From Spirosoma taeanense (GTDB taxonomy: Bacteria > Bacteroidota > Bacteroidia > Cytophagales > Spirosomataceae): a stretch of DNA of 64,000 nt. The DNA lies in contig NZ_CP053435.1 of assembly GCF_013127955.1 (NCBI RefSeq), positions 186,001 to 250,000 of the forward strand. The letters are read 5' to 3'. Both the position numbers and the translations under genes were made by a program. Positions 45,283 to 54,528 of this stretch are shown here, piece after piece. Each line of letters opens with the position of its first letter. Position 1 is the stretch's first letter. The notes under the pieces are model-generated. The model saw only the letters and a list, made by a program, of their open reading frames with translations, had not been told where the DNA came from and made no database searches.

Positions 45283-46398
45283 ATGAACTTAACGTCTACT
45301 TCTCGTCAGCAGTCCAGCGTTAACCGACTGCTTTTCATGCTCCTGCTAATCGGCGCGTTCGGGCTGGCCTTTCTGGAAGGCCGCGGCCAGAGTAACTCCA
45401 TGAAGACCGGTACGGTCGAGCGAATTAAAGTCCACGGTAATAGCCTGGAGGGGAACCTGGCCGGCGATTCACCCGATCGGGACGTATCCATTTACCTGCC
45501 GCCCAGCTACCAGACCGATAAGAAGCGACGATACCCTGTCATTTATTTTCTGCACGGGTTTACCGACAGCGATGACAAGTGGTACGGCCTGACCAAACAC
45601 TGGATTAATCTGCCCAACGTAGTGGATAAGGCACTGGCCGATGGCAAATCGCAGGAGTTTATTATCGTGACGCCCAATGCCTATAACCGCTACTTTGGGA
45701 GCATGTATTCCAACTCGGTAACCATTGGTAACTGGGAAGACTTCGTAGCAACCGAGCTGGTGAATTACGTAGACAGCCACTACCGAACGCTCCCGCAGGC
45801 TGCCAGCCGGGGACTGGCGGGGCATTCGATGGGTGGTTACGGTACGATCCGCATTGGGCAGAAGCACCCGGAAATCTTTTCCAGTCTGTATCTGCTGAGT
45901 CCCTGTTGCATGATGACCAGTCTAAACGGGCCGTCTAATCCGGAAGCCATAGCGCGCATGGAAAACGTAAAGACGGTTGCCGATCTGGAAAAAGCGGATT
46001 TTGGGACAAAAGCTGCCTTTGCTTCAGCGGCTGCCTGGTCGCCTGACCCGACCAAAGCGCCGTTCTTTCTGGAACTGCCCGTGCAGGAGGGCAAACCGCA
46101 ATCTATGGTGCTGGCTAAATGGACGGCCAATGCACCCTTGGCAACGCTCGATCAGCACATTGACCAGATCAAACAGTTACGTGCCCTGGCGTTCGATGCT
46201 GGCTCAAAAGACGTGAGTATAGCCACCAATAATAAAATTCTGGATAAATTCCTGACAACGTATAGCATCCCGCATACGTATGAAGAATACGACGGCGATC
46301 ACATCAACCGGATCGGCGAGCGTATTGCGGAGAAGATGCTGCCGTTCTTCACGACAAATCTGTCCTTCGAGCGGAGCCGAACGGCTAAAAAACGCTGA
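45283..46398 (+). CDS. Esterase D/feruloyl-esterase-like alpha/beta hydrolase, secreted
   Basis: A 371-residue alpha/beta hydrolase. An N-terminal membrane segment (about 14-31) is probably a signal. RDVSIYLPPSYQTDK and PVIYFLHGFTDSDDKWYG set the fold. The nucleophile is Ser182 in GHSMGGYG, an Asp is expected in the AFDAGSKD region, and His in YDGDHINRI. It resembles the esterase D family that removes acyl groups from carbohydrates and other small esters. It could de-esterify the polysaccharides that feed the neighbouring hydrolases. That is inference. Confidence 0.85.
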   Translation: MNLTSTSRQQSSVNRLLFMLLLIGAFGLAFLEGRGQSNSMKTGTVERIKVHGNSLEGNLAGDSPDRDVSIYLPPSYQTDKKRRYPVIYFLHGFTDSDDKWYGLTKHWINLPNVVDKALADGKSQEFIIVTPNAYNRYFGSMYSNSVTIGNWEDFVATELVNYVDSHYRTLPQAASRGLAGHSMGGYGTIRIGQKHPEIFSSLYLLSPCCMMTSLNGPSNPEAIARMENVKTVADLEKADFGTKAAFASAAAWSPDPTKAPFFLELPVQEGKPQSMVLAKWTANAPLATLDQHIDQIKQLRALAFDAGSKDVSIATNNKILDKFLTTYSIPHTYEEYDGDHINRIGERIAEKMLPFFTTNLSFERSRTAKKR

Positions 46399-46504
46399 TT
46401 GATTAACCAGTACGGCCTACGGTCGTTTGTGTAGCTAAACCCATATCGGTTGTAGCGGGTTAATTCAGCAATGCTCATTTACCAGCTTCCGGTTGTTGAT
46501 CATA

Positions 46505-47392
46505 ATGAGTGCCGGTTCGAATTTAATCAGCAAGAAAATGCTAACCGTAAAACGAATCCATCAGGCCGAGTATTCACCCATCAGTGACCTGATTACATAC
46601 CGGGCGCTGCCCACCCGTTCCATCGATTACGTTGACCCGTTTTTGTTTCTGAACCACCATGGTCCTCAGGTGTACCAGACCTGCAACAATGGGCTGCCGT
46701 TTGGGCCGCATCCGCACCGGGGTATGGAAACGGTAACGTTTATTCTGGACGGCGACATCGCGCATAAAGACAGCAGCGGCCACGATAGCGTAATTACAGC
46801 GGGTGGCGTACAATGGATGACAGCGGGCCGGGGCCTTATTCATGCCGAAGTGTCGTCGGATGACTTTAAAGAAACCGGCGGCAAACTGGAGATTCTGCAG
46901 CTCTGGCTAAACCTGCCCGCGCGGCTGAAAATGACCGAGCCTTTTTATAAGGGTCTTCAGAAAGAAGATATTCCCAGCCTGACTCTCGATGAAGGTAAGG
47001 TAACCGTCAACCTGATCTCCGGCTTCTGGGACGGGCATACATCCGCTTTTGCGTCGCAGACGGGCGTACATCTGAACACCATTTATTTCAAACCCGGAGG
47101 AAAGGTAACGGTAACGATTCCACAGGATCACACGGTTTTCTTTTACGTTATCAAAGGTAAAATCAACGCAAACGGTGTGGACGTAGAGTCCCTGAAGCTG
47201 GCCGAGTTCAACCATGAAGGCGGAGACCTGGCAATGTCGGCTCAAGAAGACAGCATCCTGCTGTTCGGTCACGCAAAACCGCTGAACGAACCCGTAGTGT
47301 CGCAGGGACCGTTTGTGATGAATACCCAGCAGGAAATTGCCGAAGCCTATGACGATTATCGGCGGGGGAAATTCGGGAGCTGGGGTCACTAA
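46505..47392 (+). CDS. Pirin family protein
   Basis: A 295-residue bicupin from ATG 46505 (the open frame extends to TTG 46493). An internal ATG at 46538 begins KMLTVKRIHQAEY and may be the real start. The N-terminal cupin carries the pirin metal site in FGPHPHRGMETVTFILDG with DSVITAGGVQWMTAGRGLIHAE. Pirins bind Fe or Ni, and some act as quercetin dioxygenases, so a redox or regulatory role is possible. Single gene ending in a strong terminator. Confidence 0.92.
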   Translation: MSAGSNLISKKMLTVKRIHQAEYSPISDLITYRALPTRSIDYVDPFLFLNHHGPQVYQTCNNGLPFGPHPHRGMETVTFILDGDIAHKDSSGHDSVITAGGVQWMTAGRGLIHAEVSSDDFKETGGKLEILQLWLNLPARLKMTEPFYKGLQKEDIPSLTLDEGKVTVNLISGFWDGHTSAFASQTGVHLNTIYFKPGGKVTVTIPQDHTVFFYVIKGKINANGVDVESLKLAEFNHEGGDLAMSAQEDSILLFGHAKPLNEPVVSQGPFVMNTQQEIAEAYDDYRRGKFGSWGH

Positions 47393-47413
47393 ATCGTTAC
47401 GTCAGCACCGTAA

Positions 47414-47457
47414 AATCAGAAAAGCCGCTTCAAATCGCTGAAGCGGCTTTTCTGATT
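47414..47457. terminator. Bidirectional terminator, perfect 19-bp stem
   Basis: Arms 47414-47432 and 47439-47457 pair perfectly around AATCGC. It lies between the convergent pirin and YifB genes, with internal AAAA and TTTT runs near the stem ends. Confidence 0.9.
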
Positions 47458-47472
47458 AACGCGTATCTATTT

Positions 47473-49014
47473 TTATCCCGCCCAGTTTTCCCGGTCGAGA
47501 CTCCGGTACTGAATGGCTTCGGCAAGGTGCTCAATTCGGATTTCCTCGGTTCCGGCCAGGTCGGCAATCGTGCGCGACACTTTCAGAATCCGGTCGTAAG
47601 CGCGGGCCGATAGCCCGAGTCGCTCCATCGCTGTTTTGAGTAAGGCCCGACCCGCGTCGCCGATCTGACAAACTTCCTTGACCAATTGCGAGGGCATCAT
47701 TGCGTTGGAGTAAATTCCATTCTGCCCCTCAAATCGCGCCGTCTGTATATCCCGTGCCCGAATGACCCGCTCACGAATCGTCTCGCTGGGTTCGGCCGGG
47801 CGGTTGGCGGTCATCTGATCGAACGAAACAGGCGTTACTTCAACGTGCAGATCAATCCGGTCGAGCAGCGGCCCGCTGATTTTGGCGAGGTATTTCTGCA
47901 CTACGCCCGGCCCGCAGACGCACTCTTTGTCGGGATGATTGTAATACCCGCAGGGGCAGGGATTCATGCTGGCAATCAGCATAAACGAAGCCGGAAACTC
48001 CACCGCCCATTTGGCCCGTGAAATACTCACCCTCCGGTCTTCGAGTGGCTGGCGCATCACTTCCAGCGCCGAGCGTTTAAACTCCGGTAATTCATCCAGA
48101 AACAAAACGCCGTTATGAGCCAGCGAGATTTCTCCCGGCTGCGGGAAGCTGCCCCCGCCAACCAGAGCCGCGTCGGAGATGGTATGGTGCGGAGCCCGGT
48201 AGGGCCGCGTCGCAATCAGATTGGCGCGGGAGCCAAGTTTGCCCGCTACGGAGTGAATTTTGGTCGTTTCGAGAGCTTCCTGTAAGGTCAGGGGCGGCAG
48301 GATACTCGGCAAGCGTTTGGCCAGCATGGTTTTACCCGCGCCCGGCGGACCAATCATAATGACGTTATGACCACCGGCAGCCGCAATCTCCATGGCTCGC
48401 TTGATGTTTTCCTGTCCCTGTACGTGCGAGAAATCGACTTCGTAGGCATTGATCTGGTTCAGGAACAGGTCGCGGGTGTCGGTCACCAGGGGGTCAATGT
48501 CTTTCTTCCCCTCAAAGAATTCAGCCGCGTCCTGCATCGTTTCGACGCCAATGATGTCCAGATTGTTAACAATGGCCGCTTCCTGGGCGTTTTCGGCGGG
48601 TAAAACGAAGCCTTTGTAACCCCGTTTTCGAGCTTCAATAGCAATGGGCAAAACGCCCTTAATGGGCCGCAGCCGTCCGTCCAGCGACAATTCGCCCATG
48701 ATTACGTAATCTTCCAGATTGCGCTTCGGACTAATCTGTTCGGACGATTGGAGAATACACAGACCAATGGGCAGATCGTAGGCCGAACCTTCTTTTCGAA
48801 TATCGGCGGGGGCGAGGTTGACGACAATCTTCTGGCGGGGCATTCGGTAGCCGAGGTGCTTGAGCGAGGCTTCGACCCGCTGTTCGCTTTCCTTCACGGC
48901 GCTGTCGGGCAGACCGACCATGAAGAAATGAAGTCCCTGTCCAACGGTTACTTCAATGGTAATAATCGTCGCGTTGACGCCGTAAACGGCCGCGCCGAAA
49001 GTTTTAGCTAACAT
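47473..49014 (-). CDS. YifB/ComM family magnesium-chelatase-like AAA+ ATPase
   Basis: A 513-residue protein. The N-terminal Lon-protease-like domain (about 20-185) begins with YGVNATIITIEVTVGQGLHFFMVGLPDSAVKES (parts under 20 residues). The AAA+ domain has Walker A GPPGAGKTML near 218 and the Walker B region HNGVLFLDELPEF. A zinc-finger-like CPCGYY with CVCGPG follows, then the Mg-chelatase C-terminal domain. ComM-type proteins act as branch-migration helicases in DNA recombination during transformation in other bacteria. It lies 77 nt downstream of rsmH. Confidence 0.93.
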   Translation of the reverse strand: MLAKTFGAAVYGVNATIITIEVTVGQGLHFFMVGLPDSAVKESEQRVEASLKHLGYRMPRQKIVVNLAPADIRKEGSAYDLPIGLCILQSSEQISPKRNLEDYVIMGELSLDGRLRPIKGVLPIAIEARKRGYKGFVLPAENAQEAAIVNNLDIIGVETMQDAAEFFEGKKDIDPLVTDTRDLFLNQINAYEVDFSHVQGQENIKRAMEIAAAGGHNVIMIGPPGAGKTMLAKRLPSILPPLTLQEALETTKIHSVAGKLGSRANLIATRPYRAPHHTISDAALVGGGSFPQPGEISLAHNGVLFLDELPEFKRSALEVMRQPLEDRRVSISRAKWAVEFPASFMLIASMNPCPCGYYNHPDKECVCGPGVVQKYLAKISGPLLDRIDLHVEVTPVSFDQMTANRPAEPSETIRERVIRARDIQTARFEGQNGIYSNAMMPSQLVKEVCQIGDAGRALLKTAMERLGLSARAYDRILKVSRTIADLAGTEEIRIEHLAEAIQYRSLDRENWAG

Positions 49015-49091
49015 TCTGAGTTACGGTAGATGGGTAAATAGTGGTAATCTCAAAACTACGGAACGGCCGGGCAACAAAAAAACGGCCAGAA

Positions 49092-50000
49092 TCAAATCTT
49101 CTCCGCAATCCGCAGTTTGGCGCTTCGGGCACGGGGGTTCCGGGCAATCTCGTCGGGAGTGGCTTCAATGGGCTTGCGCGTTACGGACCGTAAGGGCTTG
49201 ATTTCATTGCCAAACAAGTCTTTTTCAACCTCGCCCTGAAATTTACCTTTGTTGATAAAGTTTTTGACCAGCCGGTCTTCAAGGGAGTGATACGACATGA
49301 CCACCAGCCGCCCGCCCGGTTTCAGGACGTCGGGAACCTGCTCCAGAAACTCTTCCAGCGCCTGCAATTCCTCGTTGACTTCGATACGTAACGCCTGAAA
49401 TACCTGAGCGAAATACTTATTCTCTTTACCGCGGGGAGCGTAACGCTGCAGAGCGGCCTTCAAGTCATTAACGGTCTTCAGAGGCCGGTTGGACCGGGCC
49501 GAAATGATGGCGCCGGCAGCGGTGCGGGCATTCGTAATCTCGCCATACATCCCCAGTATCCGGTGCAGATCGGCCTCGCTGTATTCATTGACGACCTGCC
49601 GGGCTGTTTTGTCGGCCTGCTGGTTCATGCGCATATCCAGATCGGCATCGTAGCGGGTTGAAAAGCCGCGCGCGGGCGTATCAATCTGGTGCGACGAAAT
49701 ACCCAGATCGGCCAGAATACCGTCGACCTGCTCCGCTTTGTAGAGCCGCAGGTAGCGCTTCAGGTTGCGGAAGTTCGAGGCTACAAACGTTAGTCGTGGG
49801 TCGTTGATGGCCTGAGCGTTGGCGCGGGCGTCGGCATCCTGATCAAAACCGAAAAGCCGTCCGCCCTCCAGTTGATTCAGAATTGCGCGGCTATGACCGC
49901 CCCCACCAAATGTAATATCTACGTAGGTGCCTCCGGGCTGCAGATTCAGGCCATCAATGCAGGGCTGTAGTAAAACCGGCTCGTGATAATTTGTTGTCAT
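49092..50000 (-). CDS. rsmH: 16S rRNA m4C1402 N4-methyltransferase RsmH
   Basis: A 302-residue enzyme. HEPVLLQPCIDGLNL at the start, the SAM site TYVDITFGGGGHSRAIL, ILADLGISSHQID, DADLDMRMN and VMSYHSLEDRLVKNF are all diagnostic. It methylates N4 of C1402 in the ribosomal P site. It is normally the first or second gene of the dcw (division/cell-wall) cluster after mraZ. Here it is followed by YifB, and no mraZ, ftsL or ftsI is adjacent. The ATG is at 50000. Confidence 0.95.
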   Translation of the reverse strand: MTTNYHEPVLLQPCIDGLNLQPGGTYVDITFGGGGHSRAILNQLEGGRLFGFDQDADARANAQAINDPRLTFVASNFRNLKRYLRLYKAEQVDGILADLGISSHQIDTPARGFSTRYDADLDMRMNQQADKTARQVVNEYSEADLHRILGMYGEITNARTAAGAIISARSNRPLKTVNDLKAALQRYAPRGKENKYFAQVFQALRIEVNEELQALEEFLEQVPDVLKPGGRLVVMSYHSLEDRLVKNFINKGKFQGEVEKDLFGNEIKPLRSVTRKPIEATPDEIARNPRARSAKLRIAEKI

Positions 50001-50018
50001 TATTTGTCAGTCATAGTC

Positions 50019-50060
50019 ATGAAACAGCCATTTGGTTATGAACGGAAATGGCCGTTTCAT
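50019..50060. other. Imperfect 15-bp dyad between rsmH and the TlpA-like gene
   Basis: ATGAAACAGCCATTT (50019-50033) and AAATGGCCGTTTCAT (50046-50060) match in 14 of 15 positions around a 12-nt centre. It sits in the divergent intergenic region, 19 nt upstream of the rsmH start and 61 nt upstream of the TlpA-like start. It could be an operator or a leader hairpin. Confidence 0.5.
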
Positions 50061-50120
50061 CCCGTAGTTATTATTGAACCAACCCTTCGGGGCCATGGTT
50101 ACCACCATGTCTTTAAAAAC

Positions 50121-51374
50121 ATGATGAAACGGTTTTTTTCATTCGCAGCCATTACGCTGCTGTTTGCTCTCACGGCCTGCTCGGGCCAATCAGCTTCAAC
50201 TAGTGTTCCGCCAGGTCAGTACCGGGCCGTATTGAAAACGCGTGGGGGCGATTTACCATTCGGGCTGGATATTCAACCTGCCGCAAACGATCCAAAAACC
50301 TATTCGGTCTTTGCCCTGAACGCCAATGAGCGCTTGCGTATGGACCCGGCAACCATGCAGGGTGACTCCATTCGCATTCCGATGGCTTTGTTCGAGTCAG
50401 AGCTGGTTGCAAAGATAGAAGGTAATACGCTGCGGGGCATCTGGCGTCGGCGTCGGGTAGCTGAACAAGTACAAACCTTACCCTTCGAGGCCACAAAAGG
50501 ATATTCTTACCGATTTGTTCCCGAGGCAAAAACTACTACGTCGCTAACGGGCAAGTGGGCAACCGATTTCGGCAGCCGGACTGGACGTGTCGATACGGTC
50601 AATGCGGTCGGCGTGTTTGAGCAGAAAGACAACCGCGTGACCGGTACGTTCCTGACCCCTACCGGCGATTACCGGTATCTGGATGGCAATGTTGCCGGCG
50701 ATAGTTTATTTCTGTCCTGCTTTGACGGGTCGCACCTGTATCTGTTCAAAGCCAGATACAATCAGGCCAATAAAACGCTCGTTGGCGGCCACTGGTCAGG
50801 CGTAACGGGTTACGATCCGTGGGTAGCCCGTTTCGATCCGAAGGCCGAACTGCCCGATCCCGCCAGTCTGACGTTCTTGAAACCCGGTGCAAAAACGCTC
50901 AATTTCTCGTTCCCGGAGCCCAATGGCAATCGGGTTTCGCTGACGGACCCTCGCTTTAAGGACAAGGTTACGGTGGTACAGCTTCTTGGCTCCTGGTGCC
51001 CGAACTGCATGGACGAAACCAATTTTCTGAGTCCCTGGTACAAACGTAACCGGCAGCGGGGCGTAGAGATTGTGGGACTGGCCTTCGAACGATCGGCCGA
51101 TATGGCCGTGTCGGGTCCAAAGATCGAACGCATGAAGCAACGGTTCCAGATTGATTACCCGATTGTGCTGGCTGGCACGAATGATAAAGCGCAGGCCTCA
51201 AAAGCGTTGCCGGATCTGAACGCCGTTTTGGCCTTCCCGACCACGTTGATCATCGACAAAAAAGGGCAGGTACGGCACATACATACCGGCTTCAGCGGTC
51301 CCGGCACCGGTAAATTCTTTGACCAGTACGTAGAAGACTTCAACCGGTTAATTGATAAATTAGTGGCTGAATAA
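50121..51374 (+). CDS. TlpA-like disulfide oxidoreductase lipoprotein
   Basis: A 417-residue lipoprotein from ATG 50121. The open frame extends to 49983 but has no lipobox at that start. Lipobox LTAC gives lipid site Cys20. The N-terminal 240 residues are a beta-rich region without a known name. The C-terminal thioredoxin fold (about 258-417) has LLGSWCPNCMDE, redox Cys293 and Cys296, then FPTTLIIDKKGQ. It would reduce or exchange disulfides in the periplasm or at the outer membrane. It is divergent from rsmH. Confidence 0.9.
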   Translation: MMKRFFSFAAITLLFALTACSGQSASTSVPPGQYRAVLKTRGGDLPFGLDIQPAANDPKTYSVFALNANERLRMDPATMQGDSIRIPMALFESELVAKIEGNTLRGIWRRRRVAEQVQTLPFEATKGYSYRFVPEAKTTTSLTGKWATDFGSRTGRVDTVNAVGVFEQKDNRVTGTFLTPTGDYRYLDGNVAGDSLFLSCFDGSHLYLFKARYNQANKTLVGGHWSGVTGYDPWVARFDPKAELPDPASLTFLKPGAKTLNFSFPEPNGNRVSLTDPRFKDKVTVVQLLGSWCPNCMDETNFLSPWYKRNRQRGVEIVGLAFERSADMAVSGPKIERMKQRFQIDYPIVLAGTNDKAQASKALPDLNAVLAFPTTLIIDKKGQVRHIHTGFSGPGTGKFFDQYVEDFNRLIDKLVAE

Positions 51375-51378
51375 AATG

Positions 51379-51411
51379 GTATGCACGCATACTATTTCCA
51401 AAAAAATAGTA
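51379..51411. promoter_or_regulatory. Two adjacent palindromes, candidate MarR operator
   Basis: GTATGCACGCATAC (51379-51392) is a 6-2-6 palindrome. TACTATTT (51390-51397) with AAATAGTA (51404-51411) is an 8-6-8 dyad. Both lie 38-70 nt upstream of the MarR ATG at 51449, where an autoregulatory site is common. Confidence 0.55.
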
Positions 51412-51448
51412 GATTTACACGTCTAAGTTGGACAGAGCGACATCTACT

Positions 51449-51919
51449 ATGAAAAAAGAAAAAACCGTCGACTTTCATATAAAGTGGGGCTGGCATGCCA
51501 TTTCGCGCATGTATAACGCTTATGCTGCCCGATTTGGCATTACGATGGCCATTGGGTATGTATTGCTCAATATTGATCTGGACGAAGGCACCCCCGCCAC
51601 CAAGATTGGCCCGCTGCTGGGTATGGAGCCGCGTTCGCTGGTCCGGATGCTCAAAAGCCTGGAAGAACGGGGCCTGATTCGGCGGGAAGTTGACGGACAG
51701 GATAAACGGTTTGTCCGGATCTACCTCACCGACGAAGGCAAAGCCAAACGGGAAATGGCTCGAGAAGGCGTAATCCAGTTCAATAACATGATCCGGGAAA
51801 AGATTCCGCTCGATAAGCTGGTTGTTTTTTTTGACGTAATAAAAGACATCAACCGACTGGTTGAAGAGGAAAACGCCAAAATCAAGGCTGCCGAACACGA
51901 AGAATTGCCCTTAGACTAA
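51449..51919 (+). CDS. MarR family transcriptional regulator
   Basis: From ATG 51449 the product has 156 residues (the open frame extends to TTG 51428). The winged helix-turn-helix spans about 50-110: TPATKIGPLLGMEPRSLVRMLKSLEERGLI and the wing VDGQDKRFVRIYLTDEGK (parts under 20 residues). It precedes a beta-oxidation enzyme by 112 nt on the same strand. By analogy it may sense acyl-CoA or a fatty acid and repress that gene. Upstream palindromes support a nearby operator. Confidence 0.9.
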   Translation: MKKEKTVDFHIKWGWHAISRMYNAYAARFGITMAIGYVLLNIDLDEGTPATKIGPLLGMEPRSLVRMLKSLEERGLIRREVDGQDKRFVRIYLTDEGKAKREMAREGVIQFNNMIREKIPLDKLVVFFDVIKDINRLVEEENAKIKAAEHEELPLD

Positions 51920-52031
51920 CCAATCCCAACCTATAAAATTGTCGCTTGCATCGGGAGGGAGGAAGTTGACGAAGACACATAGAACCGCTGTTGACTTCTT
52001 TCTTCCACCTGTTAGCGACCTGTTTTTATTT

Positions 52032-54467
52032 ATGGAAGCAACCCTGGAAAAGCCTAAAACACAAACGAAAAATCGTCTTATTCGGCGCGTAGCCGTGTTA
52101 GGGTCCGGTATTATGGGGTCGCGGATTGCGGCTCATTTTGCCAACATTGGCGTAGACGTTCTCCTGCTCGACATCATTCCAAAAGAGCCGAATGGGGCCG
52201 AACTAGCCAAAGGTTTGACAACCGACAGCCCGGCCGTTCGGAACCGGATCGTCAGCGACGCGTTCCAGACGATGCTGAAAGCTAGCCCGGCCTCTTTATA
52301 CAGCCCAAAATTCGCCCAACGGATCAAACTCGGCAACTTCGAGGACAACCTCAAAGATATTGCTGGCTATGACTGGGTCATTGAGGTTGTTGTGGAGCGG
52401 CTCGATATTAAACGGTCGATCTATGAGCGCGTAGAACAGTTCCGTAAACCCGGTACGCTGATTACGTCAAATACGTCCGGTATCCCGATGCAACTGCTCA
52501 CCGAGGGGCGCTCGGAAGATTTTCGCCGGAATTTTGCCGGAACCCACTTCTTTAACCCACCCCGGTATCTGCGTCTGCTCGAAATCATTCCCGGTCCCGA
52601 AACCGATCCGGCCGTGGTGGATTTTCTGATGAACTACGGTGATCTGTACCTCGGCAAAACGACCGTTCTCTGCAAAGACACGCCCGGATTCATTGCCAAC
52701 CGGCTCGGTATTCAGTCGCTGATCCAGACTATCCGGGTGGCCGAAGACATGGGCCTGACGGTGGAAGAAGTGGATAAGCTCACTGGTCCAGTTGTTGGGC
52801 GCCCCAAGTCCGGAACCTTTCGGCTCTCGGACGTCGTCGGTCTGGATACGACCGTCAATGTCGCGGGTAACCTCGCTAAGATGGAACACGACGAATCGCG
52901 GGCGTCGTTTGAGTTGCCGCAGTCGGTGCAGAAACTGATGGAGAATAAGTGGCTGGGCGACAAAACCGGGCAGGGGTACTACAAGAAGACGAAAGACGAA
53001 AAAGGGCAGACGCAAATTCTGGCGCTGGACCTGAAAACGTTTGACTATAAACCTTCGCAAAAGGTGCGGTTCACGACGCTGGATAGCACCAAGGCGATTG
53101 AGAATCTGAAAAAACGTTTCCCAGTCCTGCTGGCTGGTCAGGACAAAGCCGGTGAGTTTTACCGGCGGACGTTTGCCGATGGATTCCGTTACGCCACCAA
53201 CCGCATACCCGAAATTTCCGACGAGCTGTACCGGATCGACGCTGCCATTACGGCCGGTTTCGGCTGGCAGTTAGGCCTGTTTGAAACCTGGGACGCAATC
53301 GGTGTTCGGAAGGGTGTCGAGATCATCCAGGCTCAGGGCCAGCAGCCCGCCCAGTGGGTTTACGACATGCTGGAGGCTGGTATTGATCAGTTTTATAAAG
53401 TTGAGCGCGGCCGACGCTACTACTACGATATTCCAACGAAAAGCTACAAAGCCATTCCGGGCGTCGAAGAGTTTATCATCCTGGAAAACCTGAGCAATAA
53501 TATTGTCTGGAAAAATGCTGGTACAACGGTATACGATCTGGGCGACGGCATTCTGAACCTGGAGTTCCGGACCAAGATGAACACCTTCGGCACGGAGGTG
53601 AGCGAAGGCATTACCAAAGCCCTGAATCTGGCCGAAAAAGATTTTCGAGGGCTGGTAATCGGTAACGATTCGACGGAAGCGTTTTCGGCGGGAGCGAACC
53701 TCGCCACGCTGTTCATGTTCGCCGTTGAGCAGGAGTTCGACGAAATCAACCTGATGATCGCGCAATTCCAGTCCCGGATGATGCGCCTGCGGTATTCGTC
53801 GGTTCCGGTCGTCGTGGCTCCGCATACGCTTACGCTGGGCGGTGGCTGCGAGGCCGTTCTGCACGCCGACCGGGCCGTAGCGCACGCTGAAAGCTACATG
53901 GGACTGGTGGAGGTTGGCGTTGGACTGATTCCGGCCGGGGGTGGCACGAAAGAGATGGCCGCCCGTGCATCGGATTTGTACCAGACGGGTGACCCGGAGT
54001 TGAATATACTGCAAAACGTATTCATGAACATCGCTACAGCGAAGGTATCGACTTCAGCGCAGGAGGCCCGCGAGATGAACTATCTGCGTCCAACCGATCA
54101 GATCGTGCTGAACCGCAGCCGACTGATTGCCGAAGCTAAACAGGCCGCCATCGAACTGGCCGACAACGGGTACACGCAGCCGAAGCAGCGCACCGACATT
54201 AAAGTGCAGGGTAAAACTGGAATTGCCCTGTTCAAAGCCGGTCTGACGGCAATGCGCATGGGCCGCTACATCTCCGACCATGACATGAAAATTGCCGACA
54301 AGCTGGCTTACGTCATCTGTGGGGGAGACTTGAGCGCTCCGCAGCTGGTTTCGGAGCCGTACTTACTTGATCTGGAGCGCGAAGCCTTCCTATCGTTATC
54401 GGGCGAGAAGAAAACACTGGAACGAATCCAGAGTTTACTGGCGGGCGGAAAGCCAGTACGCAACTAA
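52032..54467 (+). CDS. 3-hydroxyacyl-CoA dehydrogenase / enoyl-CoA hydratase fusion (FadN type)
   Basis: An 811-residue protein from ATG 52032 (the open frame extends to TTG 51939). The N-terminal NAD domain begins VAVLGSGIMGSRIAAHF (GSGIMG at 24-29), followed by the dehydrogenase C-terminal domains to about 500. The crotonase domain lies near 540-740 and includes GNDSTEAFSAGANL and LGGGCEAVLHADRAVAHAES, then VEVGVGLIPAGGGTKE with the catalytic Glu. It runs two steps of fatty-acid beta-oxidation. The gene is usually followed by a thiolase and an acyl-CoA dehydrogenase. Here it is followed by a terminator and DedA on the other strand. Confidence 0.92.
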   Translation: MEATLEKPKTQTKNRLIRRVAVLGSGIMGSRIAAHFANIGVDVLLLDIIPKEPNGAELAKGLTTDSPAVRNRIVSDAFQTMLKASPASLYSPKFAQRIKLGNFEDNLKDIAGYDWVIEVVVERLDIKRSIYERVEQFRKPGTLITSNTSGIPMQLLTEGRSEDFRRNFAGTHFFNPPRYLRLLEIIPGPETDPAVVDFLMNYGDLYLGKTTVLCKDTPGFIANRLGIQSLIQTIRVAEDMGLTVEEVDKLTGPVVGRPKSGTFRLSDVVGLDTTVNVAGNLAKMEHDESRASFELPQSVQKLMENKWLGDKTGQGYYKKTKDEKGQTQILALDLKTFDYKPSQKVRFTTLDSTKAIENLKKRFPVLLAGQDKAGEFYRRTFADGFRYATNRIPEISDELYRIDAAITAGFGWQLGLFETWDAIGVRKGVEIIQAQGQQPAQWVYDMLEAGIDQFYKVERGRRYYYDIPTKSYKAIPGVEEFIILENLSNNIVWKNAGTTVYDLGDGILNLEFRTKMNTFGTEVSEGITKALNLAEKDFRGLVIGNDSTEAFSAGANLATLFMFAVEQEFDEINLMIAQFQSRMMRLRYSSVPVVVAPHTLTLGGGCEAVLHADRAVAHAESYMGLVEVGVGLIPAGGGTKEMAARASDLYQTGDPELNILQNVFMNIATAKVSTSAQEAREMNYLRPTDQIVLNRSRLIAEAKQAAIELADNGYTQPKQRTDIKVQGKTGIALFKAGLTAMRMGRYISDHDMKIADKLAYVICGGDLSAPQLVSEPYLLDLEREAFLSLSGEKKTLERIQSLLAGGKPVRN

Positions 54468-54473
54468 TATGTG

Positions 54474-54528
54474 GTTTAAAATGAATCAGCCGGTCGATAG
54501 GGTATCGACCGGCTGATTCATTTTAAAC
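54474..54528. terminator. Perfect 26-bp hairpin between FadN-like and DedA genes
   Basis: Arms 54474-54499 and 54503-54528 form a perfect 26-bp stem with a GGG loop. The right arm overlaps the last few codons of dedA (stop at 54523), so it belongs to both convergent genes. Confidence 0.85.

Noticed and set aside
49983..50120. N-terminal extension of the TlpA-like protein by 46 residues
   Set aside because: It contains no signal peptide, and the lipobox only fits from ATG 50121. The extension overlaps the rsmH start and the dyad.
51939..52031. 31-residue N-terminal extension of the FadN-like protein
   Set aside because: It starts with TTG, lacks similarity to the family, and ATG 52032 is right before the conserved dehydrogenase fold.
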